Under the pieces are notes generated by a model. That model saw only the letters and a program-made list of their open reading frames with translations. It was not told the DNA's origin and did not search any database. Of a stretch of 64,000 nt of DNA, positions 47,601-56,200 are shown one piece after another. The translations under genes were made by a program, and so were the position numbers. The stretch spans positions 61,074,815 through 61,138,814 of the forward strand of contig NC_090261.1 in NCBI RefSeq assembly GCF_037325665.1, read 5' to 3'. Each line of letters begins with the position of its first letter. The first letter of the stretch is position 1. The stretch comes from Littorina saxatilis (taxonomy: Eukaryota > Mollusca > Gastropoda > Littorinimorpha > Littorinidae).

Positions 47601-49569
47601 ATTGTTGATAACATGTTCTGTTTGATTAAGGGTATTCAGCTGGTATTTCCTTGTTTTCACTACCTATTTTATTCATGTTTTTATTACTTAGTTAGTGGAA
47701 GAATTTTGTGTAATGCATGTTTGATGGTGTATGCTTTTAATTAAGCGTTGCTGACTATGAATGTAGATGTAAATGCTTGTATAACTGTGTTTTAATTTTA
47801 CATGTTTCAAGCGCAAAGAGCATAATTGTAAAGTTATGATGTTGCGCTATATAAATGCTCATTTATTATTATTATATTATTACTGTACAGCCTTGTATTG
47901 CACTAGACTGTATTGCATTTCATTATGTTTTACAATACAACAGAATTCCTCTTTGAAGAACCCCGATTTAAGACTTCACCCTTTTTAAGACCTTGATTTT
48001 TGTGGATGGTCTTTTCATCACCTCTGTAAATTACCTCCCTTTTAAGACTCCCTCCTTTTTAAGACCTTGATTTTTGTGGATGGTCTTTTCATCACCTCTG
48101 TAAATTACCTCCCTTTTAAGACTCCCTCCTTTTTAAGACCTTGATTTTTTGGATGGTCTTTTCATCACCTCTGTAAATTACCTCCCTTTTAAGACTCCCT
48201 CCTTTTTAAGACCTTGATTTTTTTGGATGGTCTTTTCATCACCTCTGTAAATTACCTCCCTTTTAAGACTCCCTCCTTTTTAAGACCTTGATTTTTGTGG
48301 ATGGTCTTTTCATCACCTCTGTAAATTACCTCCCTTTTAAGACTCCCTCCTTTTTGAGACCTTGATTTTTGGGATGGTCTTTTCATCACCTCTGTAAATT
48401 ACCTCCCTTTTAAGACTCCCTCCTTTTTAAGACCTTGATTTTTTTGGATGGTCTTTTCATCACCTCTGTAAATTACCTCCCTTTTAAGACTCCCTCCTTT
48501 TTGAGACCTTGATTTTTGTGGATGGTCTTTTCATCACCTCTGTAAATTACCTCCCTTTTAAGACTCCCTCCTTTTTAAGACCTTTTTTTTTTGGATGGTC
48601 TTTTCATCACCTCTGTAAATTACCTCCTTTTTAAGACCTTGATTTTTTTGGATGGTCTTTTCATCACCTGTAGATTACCTCCCTCCTTTTAAGACCCGAT
48701 TTTTTCCACATTTTTCGAGGTCTTAGAAGGGGGTTCCACTATATTGCTTTATAATTTGCTTTGCACACTCCCCGCTGACCAGTACAGAGAGCAGGGTCTG
48801 CAGGAGAAGTGGACATGGTTACAGCGTCACCTGCACAAGGTGTTTGACCAGGTGCCCATCACACCAGTCATCACCCACGGAGACCTGTGTGTCGCCAACT
48901 TCGGCCAGACGGAGAAAGGACCTGGTGAGTGGACTGCTTTGCTTTCCTTACATGAATATGAGGGCTTCATGCAGATGGTTCAAGATGACCAAAAGGGGGA
49001 CATTTCGGGAGCCAAAAGACAAATTTGCTTTTGGGAGGTGAAAACATGCGTTCATTGGTGAAAACATGCGTTCATAGGCGGAAATCCTTGAAAAAAGAGA
49101 ATGATTTTTAGCCCTGAACTAACTTACGTATAAGGCTATGAAGAAGTCAAAATTCCATCAATTTAATGAAAGTTATTTATCTTTTGTTTTTGTTGTTGAC
49201 TGGTGGGCAGATTGAAATCATACTGGTAATGTTGAGTGTGTGACTGGTTTAAATTCTTATAGCTGTAGGCTGCAAGACGGTCTCCTCTTTGGCTCACGTA
49301 AGTGTAGCCTATGCGATCGTAACTTTGTCTGTGCGTGTGTGTGTGTGTGTGCGTGTGTTTGTGCGTGTGTATGTCTGTGGTAGAAACTCTAACATTTGAA
49401 GACGTCACATTACATTGACGTCACATTATGACGTAAGAGGGTTAGACGTCACGCGAAGGAAATACTGAAAGTCTCGGTCATTATTATTTTGAGCGGGCCG
49501 AAACTAGTGTACATGCAGACAGACAGATCTAGATCTAGTGTCTCGCTTTCTTGCACAGTTTCACCTATT

Positions 49570-49615
<46 letters not shown>

Positions 49616-50024
49616 CGGAGTGATTGAGTTTGTGTTACTGTTTGTCGATTTCTTACGTGAGCCTTGATGGCTTCGCCTCTTGTTTCTGAATGGATTACTT
49701 CTTGTGTCTTGAATACCCAACAACCCATTAATTTTTTATGCAAATATTGTTGCAGTGCTGTTTGACCCATCCGTGCAGTATGCCCACAGTCAGTTTGAAC
49801 TCATCCTGTCCCATACAGAGGAAAAGTTTGACGACAAGTTCTTCGAGGAGTACCATCGTATTGTCCCGAAGGGGCCTTTGTGGGATGAATGCATGCTGGT
49901 CTACGAACTGTTTTACAACATCGTCATGCTGTATCATGTGGATGATGAGAAATATAAGACTGGCATTCACGCCAAGGCAGACCAGGTCAAGCAGATGTTG
50001 CAGAGTCACTTTGGAACTGTATAA
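39779..50024 (+). CDS. FN3K: Fructosamine-3-kinase family protein (FN3K/FN3KRP-like), seven exons
   Basis: A kinase of the APH/FN3K fold; the family phosphorylates fructosamine or ketosamine on glycated proteins, which then break down, so it is a cytosolic deglycation enzyme. Exons: 39779-39953, 40820-40906, 41630-41736, 42404-42572, 42961-43014, 48783-48924 and 49756-50024. Seen in order: a Gly-rich loop VGGGIVNEAG, the ATP-lysine strand TYFVKY, helix C RMFDTEQQSL, the hinge-like VLEYI, GKQMGRLH, the catalytic loop HGDLCVANFG (Asp and Asn kept, but the usual Trp after HGDL is Cys) and the metal-binding VLFDPS. Counting from the open frame at 39822, the exons total 960 nt, about 319 residues; human enzymes have 309. 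All phases agree. The ATG at 39779 is in a different frame from the rest of exon 1, so the N-terminus is uncertain. Confidence 0.88.
40820..40906 (+). CDS. FN3K: FN3K exon 2
   Basis: 87 nt, phase 0 to 0. The acceptor is GATTTTCAG and the donor is AAG|GTAAGA. It encodes SQRMFDTEQQSLQLLASTG and ITVPASFK, matching the RMF-E-SL and VPKP segments of human FN3KRP. An alternative acceptor at 40829 would pair with the other exon 1 donor to give the same spacing. Confidence 0.88.
41630..41736 (+). CDS. FN3K: FN3K exon 3
   Basis: 107 nt, phase 0 to 2. The acceptor follows a GT microsatellite ending GTGCAG; the donor is AG|GTATGT. It encodes the hinge VHVLEYIKDL and the FGKQMGR helix. The neighbouring (GT)n run occupies the place of the polypyrimidine tract, which is unusual. 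Confidence 0.87.
42404..42572 (+). CDS. FN3K: FN3K exon 4
   Basis: 169 nt, phase 2 to 0. The acceptor is TATTTTTTGCAG and the donor is CAG|GTATGA. It encodes LHSYNAELLQ, KFGSTWEHYIG and GWRNSWQ, aligning with the LH, FG and W segments of the family. Confidence 0.88.
42961..43014 (+). CDS. FN3K: FN3K exon 5
   Basis: 54 nt, phase 0 to 0, encoding ELFIGDILQPLVSGVVEK. The acceptor is CTGTTTTACAG. The donor GTTGGT is weak. LINE and TIR elements expand the next intron to 5.8 kb. Confidence 0.83.
43082..43726. repeat. Unclassified repeat upstream of the LINE fragment
   Basis: About 600 bp of moderately GC-rich sequence between direct copies of CAGCCACCCCTGT (43082-43094 and 43677-43689). ACACAACC(A/G)TTTG also occurs near both ends. 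No coding frame was recognised. Confidence 0.4.
43727..44275 (+). mobile_element. LINE ORF2 3' fragment in FN3K intron 5
   Basis: The intact C-terminal part of a non-LTR retrotransposon ORF: RQGGTDRDVAARTGKARAAY, LLYGSETWRMTK, INTCLRRIFKIRW, WGWIGHTLRKP and KRKRGRPRNSWRRD. It is cut short at the 5' end inside the RT; the last about 20 residues depart from the usual pattern. Clade not determined. Confidence 0.82.
44390..46393. mobile_element. Element G, TIR DNA element, with nested Helitron
   Basis: The terminal inverted repeats begin CAGTGGAGTCCGGGTA and end CTGGACTCCACTG; both continue with GTTATA/AACGAA-type sequence. No transposase was seen. It lies in FN3K intron 5. Confidence 0.72.
45016..46150 (+). 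mobile_element. Helitron (non-autonomous), long copy
   Basis: The 3' end shows a 16-nt hairpin ACCCGGCGAAGCGGGT (46124-46139), seven bases, then CTAG and a host T, the standard Helitron terminus. An internal segment of about 120 bp is duplicated (45105-45230 and 45313-45430). It is nested inside element G. Confidence 0.78.
46796..47350 (+). mobile_element. Element D copy 2, in FN3K intron 5
   Basis: Same ends and length as the 23.5-kb copy, with a single base difference at about position 427 of the element. It must have moved recently. Confidence 0.85.
47640..47885 (+). repeat. Relic of a LINE/SINE 3' tail
   Basis: It ends GCGCTATATAAATGCTCATT followed by (TTA)n, the same tail style as S2 and the 61-kb LINE. 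Nothing else of the element is recognisable. Confidence 0.55.
47935..48741. mobile_element. Element F copy 2 with internal 74-bp tandem array
   Basis: The right TIR GGGGGTTCCACTA ends 41 bp before FN3K exon 6; the left TIR is degraded. The interior is about 9-10 copies of a 74-bp unit (TTTTTAAGACCTTGATTTTT, then GGATGGTCTTTTCATCACC). Confidence 0.7.
48783..48924 (+). CDS. FN3K: FN3K exon 6 (catalytic loop)
   Basis: 142 nt, phase 0 to 1. The acceptor is CCCCGCTGACCAG and the donor is G|GTGAGT. It encodes the VITHGDLCVANFG catalytic loop. The distance from VEK in exon 5 to HGDL is 32 residues, against about 33 in human, so no exon is missing. Confidence 0.9.
49291..49684 (-). mobile_element. 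Element B copy in FN3K intron 6
   Basis: 394 bp with the same termini and a GT block. It ends 71 bp before the acceptor of the last FN3K exon. Contains TGACGTCA at 49416-49423. Confidence 0.85.
49756..50024 (+). CDS. FN3K: FN3K exon 7 and stop
   Basis: 269 nt. The acceptor is ATTGTTGCAG, and G|TG restores Val of VLFDPS, the metal-binding motif. It ends LQSHFGTV and TAA. A candidate AATAAA lies at 51997-52002, after a SINE insertion, which would give a long 3' UTR. Confidence 0.92.
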
Positions 50025-50184
50025 CATGTGTGTTACATGTATGAGGCGGACTTTTATGTAGAGCTGCAATACAAGTTATCTGACACAACGAATGATTCAA
50101 ATGCTAAACAGCCTGAATTACTTATCAACGTTGTCAGGGAATTTTGGCGTCACTCCTTTTAGACAGCTTAATAATAATAATAAT

Positions 50185-50622
50185 GGACATTTGCTATAGC
50201 GCATAATCATATATATGCTCAATGCGCTTTACATATTAATTTCTGCCGTGTGAGATGGAATTTTTAACACAATATATCACGCATTCACATCGGCCAGCAA
50301 ACCTCAAGCCTATTAGGGCGAGCATTCACCTTTCACGGCCTTTATTCCAAGTCACACGGGTATTTGGTGGACATTTTTATCTATGCCTATACAATTTTGC
50401 CAGGAAAGACCCTTTTGTCAATCGTGGGATCTTTAACGTGCACACCCCAATGTAGTGTACACGAAGGGACCTCGGTTTTTCGTCTCATCCGAAAGACTAG
50501 CACTTGAACCCACCACCTAGGTTAGGAAAGGGGGGAGAAAATTGCTAACGCCCTGACCCAGGGTCAAACTCGCAACCTCTCGCTTCCGAGGCAAGTGCGT
50601 TTACCACTCGGCCACCCAGACC
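50185..50622 (-). mobile_element. S2 SINE, full length, in the FN3K 3' region
   Basis: Head, body and (ATT)n tail are all present. It starts about 160 bp after the FN3K stop, so it is probably transcribed in the 3' UTR in antisense orientation. Confidence 0.85.
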
Positions 50623-50832
50623 TCACAGGAGCTTTTCAGGAGAAGGCCAAAACTGATTTTGTTATCATGAAATAGTGTTTATATTTGTACCTGGTATGGA
50701 TAGAAAGATAAAAGAATGTTAAATCATGCATTGTCATCCGTATTTAAGAGAATATTTCTCACGGAGAATGATTTACTTAGTCTAAAGCACAAAAACATCA
50801 AAATCACCAAGAATCGAGTTGCGCCAAACTTA

Positions 50833-50941
50833 CACAATAACAGTGATGTGTCTCACAATAACAGTGATGTGTCTCACAATAACAGTGATGTGTCTCCCAA
50901 TAACAGTGATGTGTCTCCCAATAACAGTGATGTGTCTTTGT
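50833..50941. repeat. 21-bp tandem array, about 5 copies, downstream of FN3K
   Basis: Unit AATAACAGTGATGTGTCTCA plus C; it reads NNSDVSH in one frame by virtue of its length. Confidence 0.88.
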
Positions 50942-51525
50942 AGGAGGAGCACTTTTATGTAGCTGGAATACAAGTTATCTGATACGAGTCATTTAAATGC
51001 TAAAAAGCCTGAGTTTACGTATGTTTTAAAGGATTTTTATGACAGCATGTGAATGAACTGTTTGCTGCACATGCAATCAAGCAAAACTTTGAGTTCATCA
51101 CCATACTTAAAGCAAAACTTTAACAACATTACAGTTACTTCATGCCCACTCTCCCCCCTCCACCCCTTAACAAATTAAAAATTGTTTTGGGAGAAGTAAT
51201 ATTGGAGTTGACATTAAGAAGGTACACAGAGTTGCAAAAGATGCTCAAAAGATCCTAAATCTACCAGTTTTCTGAATTCTAGCTGGTCTCGTTGGACAAC
51301 TAAGGTCTGTACAAACATTTCACAAGTATTCAGGATGTTAAGATTTGCAGGTTATCTTTGGAAGTTACCCCAGAGGAGTTCACCATCATAATGTTAAGGC
51401 TACAAAATTCAACCCACATTTTACTCAGGAAACAGTATGCTTGGTTGAAAATTGTGCTATATTCTTCTTCTTCCATTTAACACCCAGGGTCAACATTCTG
51501 ACTATTAGTGGCGCATTGAGACTTA

Positions 51526-51726
51526 ATGCCGTGTGAGATGGAATTTTTTTTTACTTTATTCCAAGTCCCACGGGTATTTGATGGACATTTTTATCTATGC
51601 CTATACAATTTTGCCAGGAAAGACCCTTTTGTCAATCGTGGGATCTTTAACGTGCACACCCCAATGTAGTGTACACGAAGGGACCTCGGTTTTTCGTCTC
51701 ATCCGAAAGACTAGCACTTGAACCCA
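51526..51726 (-). mobile_element. S2 SINE body fragment
   Basis: About 200 bp of the S2 body, with an internal deletion and no tRNA head. Confidence 0.78.
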
Positions 51727-51729
51727 TAT

Positions 51730-53163
51730 TCAATGTTGATGTTTAAGATTGTACTTACCGAGTTCTCTCTGCAGAGCCTTGTTATTTTATGTGATCGTCT
51801 GAGATTGTGCCATAGTTAAAATATAATTGTAGTTGTCTCAAAAGCAACATTAGCTAAAACATGTTTATAATGTGATCATAATTTTGCCTAGTATGACTGA
51901 AACCTTTGAAGATGCAAAATGCTCAAGACCTGTTTTATCGACATGCCATATGTACTGTTTTGTGACAACCTACTCCACGAACAAGTATATTTTAAGAATA
52001 AACGTATTTGAACAGATACTGATGTTTGAGGCTCAGTTATGGTGATCTTTCACCTTTGATTTGGATTCAGGAAGTGCAAATTACATTCCACATACACACA
52101 CACATATGCACACCCATCAGGTTTTGTTTCCAAATCTGTTTAATCAAACAGATTGAAAGCATGTCAGTTCAAATCAAAACTGGGGACAAAGTACATTATC
52201 ACAGCAGAAAACCATTTCAACATGGTGCTACATGTATTATCAGCGATCTCCTGTAATACATCTGTCTCAGAGTGTCCATAAGTTTAGAAACAACAAAAAA
52301 TAACACAAAAAACACCCCTCAAAATGTTTTATAATCAATGAAGTATTTCAACATGAAATTCAGATTAAAAAAATAATGGTGTGCCTCCTTTCCAAAACTG
52401 CCTGAGCTAAATTTTCTGTCAGACAGCTGCCTTAACGAACAATTAAATCGACTGATGCCTGGTGATCTCATTATCCAATATGAAATACACATTGCCAAAA
52501 TGGTGCCATAGACTAATTAAGAATTACAAATGTACCAATTACTGTAATTATGAATTAAAAATGTACCAATTACTGTAATTATGAATGACAAATGTATCGA
52601 TCAGACTCCCGCACATTATGCATACAGTGAATGAATTGTGACAAATGTGTATGAAACCAACAGCTGTACAACACTCATGTACACATTGCGTAATCCATAC
52701 AAGAAACGTACACATGGGTAATACACATCAGAAACATTCTTTCAAGCCTTTTCTGCCCGATATACCCAAATTAACCGTTACCCAAAATAATCTGAAATAG
52801 CACTGATCCAAACCAAAACAAAATGTGCAAACTGAAAACAAAGTCTGCATCAAATGCAAAACGGTTCAAAACACTAGTCTCAGAACCTATCCAAAAAAAA
52901 ATCATGAGGCAAAGTCTGGCAAGAGCACTCTACACATTAACCCCTTTGCCTTCACAGTGAATTTTTCTCTTACATTGTCACAGGTACATCCTTACATTTC
53001 ACAATGCAGGCTGTCTGTGACTGGTTTTACTCCACCAATGTTTTCACAACCAAAATCACAGAAACTGATTCTAAAAAACTGTTGACAGGACAGCAATGTA
53101 TTCCAGTGACAAAGTTTTGATACAGTGGTGAAACAAGTATGTAATGAAGTAGATGTAGGCAGG
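51730..53163. other. Convergent FN3K-NEMF intergenic space
   Basis: Between the two stop codons; probably both 3' UTRs. An ATGTACCAATTACTGTAATT segment is tandemly repeated at about 52540-52590. No further gene. Confidence 0.5.
51997..52002 (+). terminator. Candidate poly(A) signal for FN3K
   Basis: AATAAA, about 2 kb after the FN3K stop and the first clean plus-strand hexamer seen beyond the SINE and 21-bp array. Weak on its own. Confidence 0.25.
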
Positions 53164-53232
53164 TCATCTTTTGTGCAGATTGGGAGCAGCGACCTTCACT
53201 TTGCCTGGCATGTTGCGAGAGAGATCTGCATC
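53164..53232 (-). CDS. NEMF: NEMF last exon and stop
   Basis: 69 nt, phase 0, encoding [22 protein letters not shown] and TGA. It matches DTDLSRNIPGKVKVSAPNL at the C-terminus of human NEMF. The acceptor is GTTTTACCACAG. Confidence 0.95.
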   Translation of the reverse strand, partial: DADLSRNMPGKVKVAAPNLHKR

Positions 53233-56200
53233 CTGTGGTAAAACAAACAAATCTTAATGTTAAACGCAGTGTATACATGGCTAAGCTTTAAGTGTTCCCC
53301 ACTAGAACAGTCAAAAAACAAGAAAGGTTCACTGGAACATTCAATCATAGACAAAACAAAACAAGCCTTCTGTTTCGGATTCCCACTTTCACAGATTAGA
53401 TTACATTTGAATTAAAATGATGCTGCTGAAGCTTGAACACACACGCTGTCACCTGCAATAAACTCCGCACTTTTTCATTAAAAAAAAAATCTTGTGTGCC
53501 CAACTTGAGTGGCTGTCATTGTTAAAATGTCTATGATGAATGGCCCTATGACAGAAATGTGAAATAATAACTTCTGCCTTTCAAGTCCACATTAACCTCT
53601 TGATTATCACACAAATGTTTTGTCAGACAAATATTCTTCTGCACAAACTTGACACATGCTGCTGGGCTGACAGACAAACCTTCATTATTCGCATCAGATC
53701 CTTTTCCCGCGTAGTTGCAGCTTTGTCATGTTGAAACATGTTGAGGGCTGTCTTCGCAGCTGCACACACACAAGCACACACCAACTCAAAGACAATACTA
53801 CACAAAACGTATCAATACAACTTCATGGTCTGCAGGAATAAACAATACTTTTTTCTTTTAGCTTGTCATTTCAAATAAATACATGTTACTAATATTAAAG
53901 TGAAAAAAGAAGAAGAAAATAACAACCACTGATAAATAAGCCCCCTAGAACAGCGTAACAAGTTTTTTCCTTTTAATATTGAAACTACATATTGTTCCCT
54001 ATTTTAAAATAAATCCAGTTTTTAATTCTTCTTCTTCTTCTTATTCGTTCATGGGCTTAGACTCCCACGTTCACTCATGTTTTTAGCACGAGTGGATTTT
54101 TACGTGTATGACCGTTTTTTTACCCCGCCATTCAGGCAGCCATACGCCGATTTCGGGGGAGGCATGCTGGGTATTTTTGTGTTTCTATAACCCACCGAAC
54201 TCTGACATGGATTACAGGATCTTTTCCGTGCGCACTTGGTCTCGTGCTTGCGTGTACACACGAAGGGGGTTAAGTCACAAGCAGGTCTGCACATAAGTTG
54301 ACCTGGGAGATCGGAAAAATCTCCACTCTTAACCCACCAGGCGGAAGCGACCGGGATTCGAACTCACGACCTCCCGATCAGGTGGCCGACGTCTTACCAC
54401 CACGCCACTGCGCCCGTCCCGTTTTTAATTAAAGTGAAGTAACCACAATTTACCTTTTCCTTTTTTGCCTGTGCCGGGAAGCAACTTCACTCTGTATCTG
54501 AAATGGAAGATCAACATGTTTATAGTTCGCAAATGTACAAGACTTTTCTGAAGGAAAAGCACATTAATATTCAAAATTCTTCTTGCACTAGCCAGGCAAT
54601 GATGTATGTCTAACTTGGACATTATAGTAGATTTTCAACAAATCCTACACACTAACCTTCACACTGCAACTACATGTACCTAATTTGAATAAAACATGGC
54701 GTACCTTTTAAAATCTATGTAACATTCTTCTTGAAGCAGTAACAAGTAATAGACAATTCCCGGAAATAACTCTGTCAGTGATTATAAGCGCTTTGGAAGA
54801 GTTGAGTTCCTGGAAGATGAGGCAAGCTGCCACTTAAGCCTGTCGTGAACTGGGCGAAGTCGACTACGCGAAGTATACTTCACGAAGCTGGCCGCACGAA
54901 GCTGGCCGCACTAAGTTTTCGCTGCGAAGTCTTCACGAAGTCGACTGCAAGCTCAATTAAGAACCGCCTTTAGGCAGTGTCTGCTTGATATGATGCATAT
55001 TTCTTTGAAAAACCTGTAAATCGGAGCTCATTATTCACCCTGATGCCCTGGCCACTTGCCTTCAGTGATCAGCAACACTAAGCTATACATAGCTCAGCTT
55101 GCCTCACCTTCAAGGTATACAACTCTTCCACCATGCATAAAATACTCACAGAGTTATTTCTGAACACAATCTATTACCATGACAGTAATCTACCATGCAA
55201 TTCAAGAGTACAACATAAACTCATCCATATTCTACTTCAAATCATACCATCCACAACTCCTCCCTGCTTCCCCTACCTAAAGGTACATACTAACATAGTT
55301 TTAAACACAGAGATTGCAGTGTGAACTGAATAAAGACAAGAAATTCCTCCGAGGTAGGAAAAACACCCCTGTCAAAGGGAAATAACCTTCTCAGTTGGTG
55401 GCAGTGACTGAGTGAGAATGGTTATTTCCCTTTGACCATTAAGATGTCCCTCTATAAGTCCTTGTATAATTTTAATCCACCAATAACTCCCTAACCGTGT
55501 GTTTGACTGGTCCCAATTTTTGTAAGGACCGTCTCAGGAATGTATAGAACCTGTTCACCAAGTTTGGTGACGATCGGTCCGTTCATTCTTGAGATCTATA
55601 TGCGAACACAAACACACAAACAAACAAACAAACAAACACATCGACCGAAACCTATACACACCCCTATACCGGGGGTGTAAAAACAAACATACATCGGTCC
55701 CGCATTGCCATATGGGTTAAAAGGTCGTTATAAAACAACTATCAACCAACCAAATCCCCTTCCTCCAGTACTAATGAAAGAAGACATCCCAGCCTCCAAC
55801 GAAACCTACTTGTAACTTGTGAGGGCGTTGTAGGGAGCACAGCAGGGGATGGCGTACAGGAGCTCGTCTTCTGCGTGAGGCTGTCCAGTCAGAGAGTTCA
55901 GGATCTGTGTGTCCTGTAATCAGCAGTTATGCTTTGTTGCAAAAACTTTCCCTTTACCCTTTATTGCACTATACCTAGAAGTGTGACTTTAAAACATATA
56001 CTGGAGCCACTGGAGCGTAAACACAGTAGGTATTTTCAGGACTGTTGCTTGGCTTCAGCAAAACATCACAACTTTTCATCACCGAAAACTATTTTGGCAG
56101 ATTTGCCACCCTGGCAGATTTGCTGGGAAAAGGTGTCACCAAAGACTACCTTAAAAAGCAAACACTGCATGCAGCACAGCTGTGCTGTGGCTTACTTGCG

